The notes under the pieces were generated by a model, which was given only the letters and a program-made list of their open reading frames with translations, was not told the origin of the DNA and searched no databases. A DNA stretch of 64,000 nt. Origin: JADGHE01 sp035716025 (lineage in GTDB: Bacteria > Pseudomonadota > Alphaproteobacteria > Rhizobiales > Xanthobacteraceae). Positions 25,960-35,240 of this stretch are shown piece by piece (within the stretch, counting starts at the first letter, position 1; each line of letters starts with the position of its first letter). Both the position numbers and the translations under genes were made by a program. The stretch is from assembly GCA_035716025.1 (NCBI GenBank), contig DASTKH010000042.1, positions 1 through 64,000 of the forward strand, read 5' to 3'.

Positions 25960-26835
25960 ATGGCGCTGAGCCCGGAACTGCTGGTGAACGCGCTGGTCAC
26001 CGGCGTGCTTCTCGCCGGGTTCTATGCGGCGGTGTCGGTCGGGATCACCATCGCATTCGGGATGCTCGATATCGTCAACATCGCGCATCCCGCCTTCATC
26101 ATTCTCGGATCCTTTGTCGCGTTCTATCTCAACAGCACGTTCGGAATCGATCCGCTGATCGCTTCTCTGCTCGCCATTCCCTTCGCCTATGCGGCGGGCC
26201 GGATCCTCTACAAGATGTATTACTTCGCCTTCGAGAGGCACGGCGAGGAGTCACTGCAGGGGCTCGCCTTCTTTTTCGGCATTCTGTTCATCGTGGAAGT
26301 GGGCCTGCTCCTCGTGTTCGGCGTGGACTATCGCTTTGTCGAGGCGGGCTATATCCGCCAGACGATCGAGCTCGGCTATGTCGCACTGCCGTTCCGGCTG
26401 CTGATCCCGCTTGCCGTCGGGCTCGCAATGGTTGCGGCAACCTACGTGTTCATGAGCCGCACCTTTCTCGGCCGCGCGATCCTCGCGGTGTCGCAGGACC
26501 CGGGCGCGTTGCGCCTGGTCGGCGGCAACCCCGTGCGCGTGAAGGAGATTGCCTTCGGCATCTCAATCGCAACAGCCGTTGTCGCCGGCGCCTTGCTCAT
26601 CATCATCCAGCCGGTCGAGCCGTCGCTCGGGCGGGAATATATCGGCCGGGTGTTTGCGATCTGCGTCATGGGCGGAATGACGAGCCTCGGCGGAACTGTT
26701 CTCGCCTCTTTGATTCTCGGCATCGCGGAGGCGCTGACGACAACTTTCGGCGGGCCGTCCTGGGCGCCGGCCGTCGCTTTTGGCCTTCTCATTCTCACGC
26801 TCGGCTTGAAACCGGAAGGCATTTTCGGACGATGA
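25960..26835 (+). CDS. livH: Branched-chain-amino-acid-type ABC transporter permease (LivH family)
   Basis: A 291-residue inner-membrane permease with about eight hydrophobic segments, beginning with NALVTGVLLAGFYAAVSVG, which is characteristic of LivH. It contains the conserved ALRLVGGNPVRVKEIAFG cytoplasmic coupling loop near residue 184. It follows livK by 34 bases and overlaps livM by four (ATGA). Confidence 0.92.
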   Translation: MALSPELLVNALVTGVLLAGFYAAVSVGITIAFGMLDIVNIAHPAFIILGSFVAFYLNSTFGIDPLIASLLAIPFAYAAGRILYKMYYFAFERHGEESLQGLAFFFGILFIVEVGLLLVFGVDYRFVEAGYIRQTIELGYVALPFRLLIPLAVGLAMVAATYVFMSRTFLGRAILAVSQDPGALRLVGGNPVRVKEIAFGISIATAVVAGALLIIIQPVEPSLGREYIGRVFAICVMGGMTSLGGTVLASLILGIAEALTTTFGGPSWAPAVAFGLLILTLGLKPEGIFGR

Positions 26836-27827
26836 GCGCCGTCGAAGCCGGAATGCGCGACACGACCGTGCAACGCCGCGCCGTCCAGCGGTATCTTGTT
26901 CCGCTCGGCGTCAGCGCGGCAATCATCCTGCTTGCCTTTGCGCTCCTCGATTGGATCGCCATCGAATACGCCTATCTCGCGACCTACACGATTCTTCAAT
27001 ACGTGGTGCTGGCGACCGCCTGGAACATTTTCGGCGGTTATGCCGGCTATGTGAATTTCGGCGTTGCCGCATTCTTCGCCCTTGGCGTTTATGCGAGCGT
27101 CGTGAACTATCTCACGCTGCAATTGCCCTTGCCGGTGATGATCCTCATTGCCGGCGTGATTTCCGGGGTTGTCGGCCTCGGCATGGGCTATCTGACACTG
27201 CGGCTTCGCGGTGTCTTCTTCTCGATCGCTACGCTGGCGTTCGCGGTCGTGCTCAACACGATCTTCATCAATTGGCACTTTGTGGGCGGCTCGCGCGGGG
27301 TCTCGGTGGTGCGGCCCGAGGCACCGGCATTCTTCAACAGCTATACGCGCTATCTCTTCGCCGTCATGCTCCTGCTAGCGGTCGCCTCGGTGCTGATCGC
27401 ACGTGCCATCGAGTATTCCTGGCTCGGCCGCGGACTGGCAGCAATCCGCGACGACGAGCTCGCGGCCGAATGCAGCGGCGTTCCTGCCCTGCGGCTGAAG
27501 CTGATGGCCACAACCATCAGCGGCGCCTTGATGGGCATGGCCGGGGCACCGTTTCCCTATTACATCACCTATGTCGATCCGGCCTCCGCATTCAGCCTGA
27601 CCATCGCCGTCAACACGGTCGCCATGCCCGTGATCGGCGGCATGACAACCTGGATCGGGCCCGTGATCGGGGCGATGCTGCTCGGGACACTGCAGCAGGT
27701 TGCGACCGTCACCATCTCCTCCGTGCTGAGCCTCATGTTGGTCGGCGTCCTCCTGGTCGTGTTCGTGGCGCTTGCCCCACGCGGCATCGTCGGCGTCGTC
27801 AAGGATCTGCGGGAGCGGACGAAATGA
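26832..27827 (+). CDS. livM: Branched-chain-amino-acid-type ABC transporter permease (LivM family)
   Basis: A 331-residue permease with multiple membrane spans. The AWNIFGGYAGYVNFGVAAFFALG segment (about residues 64-86) is the LivM signature, and the AIRDDELAAECSGVP coupling loop lies near residue 202. It is paired with livH and overlaps both neighbours by four bases, so the four cytoplasmic/membrane components are translationally coupled. Confidence 0.92.
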   Translation: MSAVEAGMRDTTVQRRAVQRYLVPLGVSAAIILLAFALLDWIAIEYAYLATYTILQYVVLATAWNIFGGYAGYVNFGVAAFFALGVYASVVNYLTLQLPLPVMILIAGVISGVVGLGMGYLTLRLRGVFFSIATLAFAVVLNTIFINWHFVGGSRGVSVVRPEAPAFFNSYTRYLFAVMLLLAVASVLIARAIEYSWLGRGLAAIRDDELAAECSGVPALRLKLMATTISGALMGMAGAPFPYYITYVDPASAFSLTIAVNTVAMPVIGGMTTWIGPVIGAMLLGTLQQVATVTISSVLSLMLVGVLLVVFVALAPRGIVGVVKDLRERTK

Positions 27828-28555
27828 ACGACAGCGCGCGGCCGATCCTCGAGGCGCGGGCGCTCACAAAGCGGTTCGGCGGGTTCACGGCGGTCGAGTC
27901 GCTGGACTTCGTGCTTGGAGAGCACGAACGTGTGGGGCTGATCGGGCCGAACGGGTCGGGCAAAAGTACCTTCGTCAATGCCCTGACCGGCGTTTTCGCG
28001 ATCGATGAGGGAACTGTTCTCTTCGACGGCAGCGACATCACGCGCCTCAAACCCTGGGAACGGGCGCGCCTCGGGCTTTCGCGGAGCTTTCAAATTCCGC
28101 GGCCGTTCAAGGGACAGACGGTCCGTGAAAACATTGAAATCCCCCTGATGTTTGCCGTCGGCCATCGCGACCCGGACCGCGTGCAGGCGGAGGCCGAAAA
28201 AGTTCTGGCGCAGGTCGGGCTTCTGGGTCGCGCCGACGCGAGCCCGAAAAGCTTGACTCAAGTTGAGCTGCGCAAGATGGAACTCGGGCGGGCCCTCGCG
28301 GCGAAACCGCGGGTTCTCATCGCCGACGAATCCATGGCCGGTCTGTCGGACACGGAAGTCGACGAGGTATTGGAGGTACTCCTCAAGCTGAACGCAGAAG
28401 GCATCAGCATCGTGCTGATCGAGCACATCATGCGGGCCGTCGTTCGCTTTTCGCAACGCATTGTCGTGCTGGTCGCGGGGCAAAAAATCGCGGACGGGGA
28501 GCCGGGCGAAGTCATGTCCCATCCCGAAGTCGAAAGGGCGTATCTTGGCCAGTAG
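27824..28555 (+). CDS. livG: ABC transporter ATP-binding protein (LivG family)
   Basis: A 243-residue ATPase. The Walker A motif GPNGSGKST lies near residue 42 and the Walker B VLIADES near residue 165. The ABC signature is degenerate: where LSGGQ is expected the protein has KSLTQVELRKMELGRALA. The rest of the fold and the SRSFQIPRPF Q-loop are normal for LivG. This signature variant is visible directly and may reflect a specialised subgroup, and the liv call is otherwise secure from context. Confidence 0.88.
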   Translation: MNDSARPILEARALTKRFGGFTAVESLDFVLGEHERVGLIGPNGSGKSTFVNALTGVFAIDEGTVLFDGSDITRLKPWERARLGLSRSFQIPRPFKGQTVRENIEIPLMFAVGHRDPDRVQAEAEKVLAQVGLLGRADASPKSLTQVELRKMELGRALAAKPRVLIADESMAGLSDTEVDEVLEVLLKLNAEGISIVLIEHIMRAVVRFSQRIVVLVAGQKIADGEPGEVMSHPEVERAYLGQ

Positions 28556-29279
28556 CCTGACCATCGAAGACGTGACGGCAGGATACGGCGCGGTGCATGT
28601 GCTGTCCGGCGTGACGATGCATGCGGCCGACGGCGAGACCGTCGTTCTGCTCGGTACCAACGGCAACGGCAAATCCACGCTGATCAAGTGCGTAACCGGC
28701 CAGGTGCGGCCGACGTCGGGCCGTATCGTTGCGGAAATCGACGGGCGTAGTCACAATCTCGTCGGCATGGCGACCGAGGATATCGTCGGTCTCGGCATCG
28801 GCATCGTGCCGGAAGGACGCCGGCTTTTCCCCAAGCTCACGGTCGAGGAAAATCTGCTCCTCGGAGCCTATCGGACCGGGGCACGGGGGAAGATCGGGGA
28901 AAATCTCGAGTTCTGCTTCGAGACCTTTCCCCGCCTGCGGGAGCGCCGCAACCAGATGGCCGGCTCGATGAGCGGCGGCGAGCAGCAGATGCTCGCGCTC
29001 GGGCGTGCGTTGATGGCCTCGCCGCGTATCCTCATCGTCGACGAGCCCTCCGTCGGGCTTGCGCCCATTCTTGTCGCGCGCGTCATAGACAAGATCGCGG
29101 AGCTGAAAACGGCCCTGAGGCTCACAGTTCTCATGGCCGAGCAGAATTTCCAGCAGGCGATTCGCATCGCCGATCGCGGCTATGTTCTCGTCCACGGCCG
29201 GATCGAGTTTTCGGCAAACAGCGTCGAGGATTTGCGGCGCAGTGACGTCGTTCGTCGGCTCTATCTCGGCGTGAGCTGA
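28545..29279 (+). CDS. livF: ABC transporter ATP-binding protein (LivF family)
   Basis: A 244-residue second ATPase of the importer. I place the start at the TTG at 28545, which overlaps the livG end by 11 bases and has GAAAGGG six bases before it. Longer in-frame extensions have no ribosome site. Walker A GTNGNGKST is near residue 36, the signature MSGGEQQMLALGRALM near residue 145, and Walker B ILIVDEPSVGLAP near residue 162, all canonical. It ends the operon; the next gene is convergent. Confidence 0.88.
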   Translation: MASSLTIEDVTAGYGAVHVLSGVTMHAADGETVVLLGTNGNGKSTLIKCVTGQVRPTSGRIVAEIDGRSHNLVGMATEDIVGLGIGIVPEGRRLFPKLTVEENLLLGAYRTGARGKIGENLEFCFETFPRLRERRNQMAGSMSGGEQQMLALGRALMASPRILIVDEPSVGLAPILVARVIDKIAELKTALRLTVLMAEQNFQQAIRIADRGYVLVHGRIEFSANSVEDLRRSDVVRRLYLGVS

Positions 29280-29453
29280 CCGATGGGCGGCCGGCGGGAC
29301 ACGGCGGGCAAATCAAATGAGAACGCGCGTCGCCGCGGACCCGTGGCCGATGCGTCGAGTGGCAAGCCTTCCCGCGGCTCGGCAGTTTTCAGGCGCACCC
29401 CCTGCGGCTGCGGTCGATTTCGACGCGTGCAGCGCAGAGGATGACGTTTCCGC

Positions 29454-31799
29454 TCACTCCGGCAAAGGACCAAAGGCCGGCGGCGGAATGCGTCGCTTCG
29501 ACGCCGCTTCGTAAGTCGAGGCTATTCGCAGCAACACATCCTCTTTGCCGGGCTCGGCGCGGAACACGAGCGAAAATGGCAGGCCGGGCTCGGGTATCTG
29601 CCTCGGCGTGTAGGTCGGCTTGGAGACGTAACGCGTGCCGTCTTCGCTCAGGGCGAACACGGGGTCGTACACCGTCGTGACATAGCCGGCCGGGATCAGC
29701 ATCTCCGTCAGCCCCGCATTCGGGCCCATTAACGATTCGGGCGCAAGATTGCTGGGGATGTCGTACTGGTGCGGGTGGCCGATCAGCCCAGGCGGCCAGG
29801 GGGTGTGCAGTCGCACCAGCGCGTCGAGCTTGTTCTCGAGGATCACCATCATGTCGGCGCGGCGCAGCAGTTCGCGAAGCATGATGCGCTCGTCCACGCC
29901 CTGTCGGCCGCCGAGCGGATTGCGCGGATCGGTGATCTCTTCCCAGTTCTTGAAGGCGGCGCGCTGGTCGTCGCCCCAGAATTTGGAGCGAGCGTTGAGC
30001 GCGGCCCAGTCCGCAAGCGTCTCGGTAAACCCCTTTGCCTTCCAGTCCTCCGCGCGGCGCGTGAGGTACTGCGAAATATGGAAGCGGAAGGCGTTGGCCA
30101 ACTGCTGCTGCTGGATCGTGCCGATGTCCAGATTGACAGGCGGCTCGATCCGGCCTTCGGCAAGGCCGACGAGATAGTCCATCGGCGCCATCGTGCCGGA
30201 GCCGAACACCTTTCCTGGCTGGAACTCGGTGGGGATGATGGCTTCGGCGAATTCCTTGAACAAAGGCTGTCCGTCTGGACCGAGGCGGAACAGGATGTCC
30301 GGCATGAACACGGGGATAAGCCGGGCGAGGGCCTTGCGGAAATCCACGGTCATCCGCTCGACCTCGGGATCCGGGGTCCACCACCGGTGCGACGACTCCA
30401 CGAGCGTCGCGCCGAGCTTGCGACCGAGGATCTCTTTGATTTCCCGGGCGGCGGCGGTGACGATCGGCTCCTCTGTCTTGGAGCCGGGCGGAATCACCAT
30501 CGACTCGCGAATGACCCCAAGTCGGATCCCCCGGAGCTCTCCCGGCGCGCCCTTGCCCGCGATGTGACTCACATAGGGCGTCGAGAGCACGGACGAGCGG
30601 GGCACGGTCGTATAGACGTCCCGCGGGTCGTAATAACCGCCATCGGGGTCTTTGAGTGCATCGAGGATTTTCGCGCAGTCCGCGATCGTGCGCGCATGGA
30701 TGCCGCTGCGGTCGCAATAGATGTCGGCGCCGATCGCGCCGCCGTCGAACCCGAGCATCGCCTTGTGCGGCAGAATGAGCGCCACCGCGTTGTGATTGGA
30801 AGGACCGCGGCAGGAGGCCCGGGTTTCCTCACCGAGGCTCGCCATCACGAGGTTGACGCTCACCGACAGCGCCGAGCCGGAGCTCGATCCGAGCGAGGCG
30901 GCGCGCGTGGTATCGTATGGGTTCGCCGGGTTGCCGCCCCAGGACGAACGCTGATAACCGAGCGTCGAGGCAAGCACCTTTTCGGGCTTGTGGCGGCCGC
31001 CGGGGTCGCCCGCGCGGCCGTTGTACTCGGTGCAGACGGCCTTGGCGAAAATGATCGCGCCCTTTTTGCGGAGCTGGTCCACGAGGATGTGGTCCTGCGC
31101 CGGAAAATCGATGTCGTAGGCGGCGTCCCCGCCGCCGGTGGAGCGCATGTCCTTCACGTCAAAGGAGTCCTTAAACGAAAAGACGACTCCGTACATCGGT
31201 AGCGCTTCGAGATCGGGGTTGCGGCCGTATTTGGCGTCCAGGGCGGCGGCCTGCTCCAACGCATCCGGCAGGTGACGGAAATATTCGCACACCGGGGGCG
31301 CGCCGGGCGGCAGCGGTCCAAGAGAGGGATGGCGGTCGAATTCGCCCTTGCACGTCACGGAGCGCTCGCCGCGAATGTTGAGCGTCGACAGCGCGTTCAC
31401 CTGTCCGGCGTTTGGAATGCCGACGATCATGCCGTATTGCTGCTGCACGCTCGGGTCCGAGGCGGTGGGCTCCATACGACCGAATTCAAGCGGCGGGCCC
31501 TTGTACTTGTCGAGGTCCGGCAGCAGTTCGGACGCTTTCAACGTCTGTGTTGGGAAGGTCAGCGGCGCCTGTGCGCGTACCGTGCCGGTCGCCGGAGGAA
31601 TCGGCGCGCCATCCTCGGTCACCAGCATGCTGCAAACGCCGTTGAAGGCGCGCGCCCGGGCAATGTACTGCTCGACCACGTCCACGCACGTGGTCTCGCC
31701 TGCCCGGATTGCCGCATGCAGGTCGTCGATCGTTGCTTCTTCAACCCGGAAGCGGCGCTTCTTGGCGGTTTTTGGGGCAGCGAGGGCTTGGTCCGTCAT
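29454..31799 (-). CDS. Large divergent amidase-signature hydrolase
   Basis: A 781-residue member of the amidase signature family, far longer than the usual 450-550 residues. Lys210 in VVFSFKDSFDVK, Ser305 in LGSSSGSA and Ser329 in GEETRASCRG correspond to the Lys/cis-Ser/Ser triad; the 24-residue spacing between the two serines equals that in well-studied members. The normally Gly-Gly oxyanion segment before the nucleophile is Arg-Ala. No signal peptide is visible. The ATG at 31799 is preceded by two copies of AAGGACAA. It is convergent with the liv operon, and an amide substrate shared with that importer is possible but unproven. Confidence 0.82.
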   Translation of the reverse strand: MTDQALAAPKTAKKRRFRVEEATIDDLHAAIRAGETTCVDVVEQYIARARAFNGVCSMLVTEDGAPIPPATGTVRAQAPLTFPTQTLKASELLPDLDKYKGPPLEFGRMEPTASDPSVQQQYGMIVGIPNAGQVNALSTLNIRGERSVTCKGEFDRHPSLGPLPPGAPPVCEYFRHLPDALEQAAALDAKYGRNPDLEALPMYGVVFSFKDSFDVKDMRSTGGGDAAYDIDFPAQDHILVDQLRKKGAIIFAKAVCTEYNGRAGDPGGRHKPEKVLASTLGYQRSSWGGNPANPYDTTRAASLGSSSGSALSVSVNLVMASLGEETRASCRGPSNHNAVALILPHKAMLGFDGGAIGADIYCDRSGIHARTIADCAKILDALKDPDGGYYDPRDVYTTVPRSSVLSTPYVSHIAGKGAPGELRGIRLGVIRESMVIPPGSKTEEPIVTAAAREIKEILGRKLGATLVESSHRWWTPDPEVERMTVDFRKALARLIPVFMPDILFRLGPDGQPLFKEFAEAIIPTEFQPGKVFGSGTMAPMDYLVGLAEGRIEPPVNLDIGTIQQQQLANAFRFHISQYLTRRAEDWKAKGFTETLADWAALNARSKFWGDDQRAAFKNWEEITDPRNPLGGRQGVDERIMLRELLRRADMMVILENKLDALVRLHTPWPPGLIGHPHQYDIPSNLAPESLMGPNAGLTEMLIPAGYVTTVYDPVFALSEDGTRYVSKPTYTPRQIPEPGLPFSLVFRAEPGKEDVLLRIASTYEAASKRRIPPPAFGPLPE

Positions 31800-31818
31800 T
31801 TGTCCTTGTTTGTCCTTG
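31800..31818 (-). promoter_or_regulatory. Duplicated ribosome-binding sequence before the amidase start
   Basis: Read on the minus strand, CAAGGACAA occurs twice in tandem immediately before the amidase ATG. Only the copy nearest the start is correctly spaced. It supports the ATG at 31799 over longer in-frame starts. Confidence 0.4.
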
Positions 31819-32088
31819 GCGGTTCGAGAACAGCGCTGCGAGACTGTAAGGCTTCGCCGCTCCCGAACGCAATCCCGCCTGGGGATTCGGGTCTGCGGGC
31901 ACCTTAAAGGCACCGCCAAAAGCCCTGCGGACGTCTCCTTCGCACCGCCAAAGAGGACTGCAGGTCTCGGTCTGCCGGAAAGGGCCCGAGCCCTGGCGCC
32001 TTCCGCCAGTCTTACGCTGCCTCTTCGTCAGCGCGGCCTGTTGCGGTAAATAAGGGGATTGCGGTCCAGGGTCGGCACGAGGATCGGA

Positions 32089-32415
32089 ATGAGGGAAGAG
32101 ACGCGCAGGGTGATCGCATTCGAGGCCGCCTTCCGCATCAACGGCTATCCGCCGACGACGGTATTCAGCCTCGATCGCGGGATGCATTCGATCATGAGCC
32201 CCGGCTATGATCACGAGGCTCGCGCCCGTTTCACGACATCGGAGGGACCGATCTTTCATCACGGGACGGACAGCCACATCGATCTCGTGATCATCGGGCG
32301 TACCTTCAAGGGCTATGATTTCTGCGAAGGCCATCATTTCGCCGGTTCCGTCGAAGGAGGAACTGTCGAAGTGTTCGATTACGGCGAGGATCGTACCTAC
32401 AAGTACTACGTTTGA
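32089..32415 (+). CDS. Conserved-looking hypothetical protein, 108 residues
   Basis: A small soluble protein (MREETRRVIAFEAAFRINGYPP...) rich in His, Tyr, Phe and Asp, with no signal peptide or membrane segment. A GAGG ribosome site precedes the ATG at 32089; a TTG 30 bases upstream is a weaker alternative. The HHGTDSHIDLVIIGRTFKGYDF centre suggests a compact beta-rich fold. It is divergent from the amidase and convergent with the membrane-protein gene. I do not recognise the family; a role related to the neighbouring amidase is only a guess. Confidence 0.6.
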   Translation: MREETRRVIAFEAAFRINGYPPTTVFSLDRGMHSIMSPGYDHEARARFTTSEGPIFHHGTDSHIDLVIIGRTFKGYDFCEGHHFAGSVEGGTVEVFDYGEDRTYKYYV

Positions 32416-32477
32416 CGCCCGTCTCAGGCTCGCTCGCGCCGGCCGGGAAGAGGGCAGGTTTGCGCCGCAGCAACTCC

Positions 32478-33965
32478 TCAAGGCCGGCGCTGGCAGGAGA
32501 ACGTCTCGATCAGTTGGCGGCTCGTGACGGGGATGCCACCGCGGGCCGCCACGTGGGCGCGGGCGGTCGGGCAGGGGAGCCAGAAGTAATTGGCGCGCGG
32601 GTCGATGACCAGTCGGGCCGGAGTATAGCCTGGCGCGAGAAGGACGGAGAGAAACGGCGTTGTCGAGGACCAGGCGAGCCGGTCGAGACCGGCCGCAAGC
32701 CGCTCGGCGGATACGAAGCGCGGATCGCCGAGGCGCGGGTCGGAAGCCGGGCCCGCGGTGAGAGTGCGCAAGGCCGTCCGGTAACGCTCCCATCCGGCGA
32801 CGAACTTGGCGGTTTCGACCGCGTGGACGAGACTGACGAGCAGAAGGGCCCCGCAGGCGGCCGGACCGGCGGCTCGCGCGAAGCGCGTTGGCGCGAGCTT
32901 TCGCAGGCCGTGTAACGGCCAGAAGGTCCTCCCCTCATTGAGCAGTACGCGGCCCGCCGCCAGAAGACCTGCCGCGGGGTCGAGAACGAGCAAAAGCGTG
33001 CGGAGATAGTACCGGTCTTCGGCGTGCAGCGCGTGGTCGAAGCGAAGCCAATAGACCCCGAGCCCCAGAAGCACGAGCGAGGCGGCGACCCACGGCGCGC
33101 TGCCGCGCGCAAGGCTGCTCGCAAGTGCGAATGCGATTCCGTAGACGGTAAGCGTTCCGGCAAACAGGAGAACAAGATCGGCTCGGAGGATCTCGGGATC
33201 GAACACGTGAAGCGCCGCCCTCGAGAAAACGCCGGCGAAATACGGATCGGGCTTTGCGGTCGCGTGCACGAGGATCCACAGCGCGAGCGCCAGCGAAGCA
33301 GCGAGGCCCGCCCTGCGGAAGGCCGGGTCGCGAAGGCCGCGCGGGATGAGACCGACGACAATGGCGGCGGCAAAGAGAAGCGCGCCCTCATGCGTGAACA
33401 GCAGCGCGAGCAAGGCGAAAACAACGAGGACGAGGGCGGATGCCCCGGGGCGCGCAGCGTGGCAGAGCGCGAGCGTCGGCCAGAATAGCGCGTGCGCCAT
33501 CCAGGTTTCGGTCGGAAAGCCGAACACCAGCGGGCATAGCACGGCGGTTGCCGCGCAGGCGGAGACGAAAAAGATGCGTCCCTCGGACCTGTCGGCCGCG
33601 AAGGTGGCGATGAGGCCGAGTAGGGGCGCGACGAAGAACAGGGTGCCGTAAAGCACGATCGCACCGTGCGCGTCCCCGGTGAGCGCGCCGTAGGTTTCGG
33701 CGGGAAGGTGGGCAAAGAGATAGGTGAAAAAGCGACCCGGAATGTTGTGCCAATGGAACGCCCAGGCGCTGTCGGCGGCGACCGCATAGGAAAAAAGCGC
33801 GCCGTCGCCGTACGCTTCGAGCCCGGCTCCGACGCCGATCGCGACGAAAAGGACGGACCATGCAAAACCGCTCGCAACAGCGAGCGCGGCCCCAGAACCG
33901 CCTCTCGCGAACGAGAAACGGAGTCTGCCGCCGCCAATGGCGCTAACCGCCGGCGAAAGGGTCAT
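32478..33965 (-). CDS. Polytopic membrane protein of unknown function
   Basis: A 495-residue protein with roughly ten to twelve hydrophobic segments and few charged loops, starting MTLSPAVSAIGGG. The first large loop contains HWHNIPGRFFTYLFAHLP, a pattern recalling multi-span proteins of the glycosyltransferase-C type, but no catalytic motif is convincing. The C-terminal 150 residues are more soluble and include two Cys residues. Its start is uncertain because in-frame codons continue upstream to 34160 with low-complexity sequence. It stands alone on the minus strand. Confidence 0.65.
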   Translation of the reverse strand: MTLSPAVSAIGGGRLRFSFARGGSGAALAVASGFAWSVLFVAIGVGAGLEAYGDGALFSYAVAADSAWAFHWHNIPGRFFTYLFAHLPAETYGALTGDAHGAIVLYGTLFFVAPLLGLIATFAADRSEGRIFFVSACAATAVLCPLVFGFPTETWMAHALFWPTLALCHAARPGASALVLVVFALLALLFTHEGALLFAAAIVVGLIPRGLRDPAFRRAGLAASLALALWILVHATAKPDPYFAGVFSRAALHVFDPEILRADLVLLFAGTLTVYGIAFALASSLARGSAPWVAASLVLLGLGVYWLRFDHALHAEDRYYLRTLLLVLDPAAGLLAAGRVLLNEGRTFWPLHGLRKLAPTRFARAAGPAACGALLLVSLVHAVETAKFVAGWERYRTALRTLTAGPASDPRLGDPRFVSAERLAAGLDRLAWSSTTPFLSVLLAPGYTPARLVIDPRANYFWLPCPTARAHVAARGGIPVTSRQLIETFSCQRRP

Positions 33966-34178
33966 CCCATCTGTCCCCGCCACGGAGCCGCCGCCGGGCA
34001 CTCCGCCAAAGGGTCCAGTGTAGGGGCCGGCAGGCCCGCATGGCCAGCAGGCTGCGCCGGCGGCCGGTAAGACGACGCGGGCGCCGGTCATCTTGTCCGG
34101 CGCATTTTTCGATTGTCCCCCTTCACCGCGCGCAGACTCCGGGCAGCTTCCCGGCCGCACAGACCCCCGCCCGGAGTC

Positions 34179-34691
34179 CTACGACACGGACCTCAGATAG
34201 TCTTCGAGCTGGCTGAAGCTCGCGGCAGGCCCGGCCCGCATGCTGTCACGGCCAGCCTCGAAGGTTCGCGTCTCTTCGTCGGTGGCGTTGTAGGGTGCCC
34301 ACCGAACCGTCACCGCCGTCTTGCCGTCCGCTTCCGCGAACGTCGTGCGGGAAAGCGTTTCGAGTGGCCAAGTCGGAGCCATCGGATGACGGGTGACACC
34401 GCCGTTCGCGTCCGAGAACGAAACAACAAAGTCCAGGATTTCCGGCGCGACGATCTCGCGATAGGTGAGCTTACCCCACATCTCCTGCCCGTTGGGTGAG
34501 CGCATGCCGTAGTGAAAAGCGCCGCCGGGACGCAGGTCGATCGTGCAGTGCGTCATCACGAAGCCCTTAGGTCCCCACCAGCGCATCAGGTGCCTTCGTT
34601 CGGTATAGGCATCCCAGACGCGCTCTCTGGGAATTGCGATGGTGTGCGAAATGACAAATTCTCCTGCGCCTGTCTTTGTTTCCAATTCCAT
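34179..34691 (-). CDS. SRPBCC/AHSA1-family protein
   Basis: A 170-residue protein of the START-like AHSA1 group, which binds hydrophobic ligands or acts in stress adaptation. The IPRERVWDAYTERRHLMRWWGPKGF segment near residue 20 and the following DLRPGGAFHYGMRSPNG are diagnostic. It follows the VOC-family gene by 41 bases on the same strand, a common pairing that often includes an ArsR-type regulator, which is absent here. Function in this organism is unknown. Confidence 0.88.
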   Translation of the reverse strand: MELETKTGAGEFVISHTIAIPRERVWDAYTERRHLMRWWGPKGFVMTHCTIDLRPGGAFHYGMRSPNGQEMWGKLTYREIVAPEILDFVVSFSDANGGVTRHPMAPTWPLETLSRTTFAEADGKTAVTVRWAPYNATDEETRTFEAGRDSMRAGPAASFSQLEDYLRSVS

Positions 34692-34732
34692 CTCACGTTC
34701 CCTTCGGAGTCTATGCCGCCCGAAACCAGGGC

Positions 34733-35158
34733 TCAGCGCGAGGCGGATGGAAGGGGATGGGCGAAGCTCCAGGCGTGGCCGAAGGGATCCAACACCTGGG
34801 CATAGCGCGCGCCCCAGAACGCGTCCCAGGGCGGCATGATGACAGTCGCGCCGGCCTCAGCGGCGCGCCTCACCGCCGCGTCGCAATTCGGCACATCGAG
34901 GTGAAGCATCATCGTCGTCCCGCCGAGTGTGCCGGGCGGCGCAATCTTGCCGCCGCTGCATTTGTCCCGATGCTCAGGAAAATCATCGACCAGGTACACC
35001 TTCGCGCCGTTCACGATCATTTCGGCGTGCAGCAGGCGCGTGCCGTTCTCCTCAGGCATACGCATTGTTTCGGTCGCGCCAAGCGCCTTGCGATAGAATT
35101 CGAGGGCTGCCGCCGCGTCCTTGACGACGAGATGCGCAATAACGCCTTGCTCGGCCAT
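34733..35158 (-). CDS. VOC/glyoxalase-fold protein (PhnB-like)
   Basis: A 141-residue vicinal-oxygen-chelate fold protein. The ATG at 35158 is chosen because AGGAGC lies eight bases before it; a longer in-frame version from 35236 would add arginine-rich sequence with no family character. The motifs VVKDAAAALEFYRKALG, the MIVNGAKVYLVDD strand and YAQVLDPFGHAWSFA at the end are typical of the PhnB-like subgroup, which usually lacks classical glyoxalase activity. It is co-transcribed with the AHSA1 gene. Confidence 0.88.
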   Translation of the reverse strand: MAEQGVIAHLVVKDAAAALEFYRKALGATETMRMPEENGTRLLHAEMIVNGAKVYLVDDFPEHRDKCSGGKIAPPGTLGGTTMMLHLDVPNCDAAVRRAAEAGATVIMPPWDAFWGARYAQVLDPFGHAWSFAHPLPSASR

Positions 35159-35240
35159 GGGCTTGCTCCTGTGGTGGCGGGTGCGTATCGGAAAGCCGGC
35201 GCCGCAGGCTCGACCCCGCGCCGTGGCTCGGAGCAATCAC

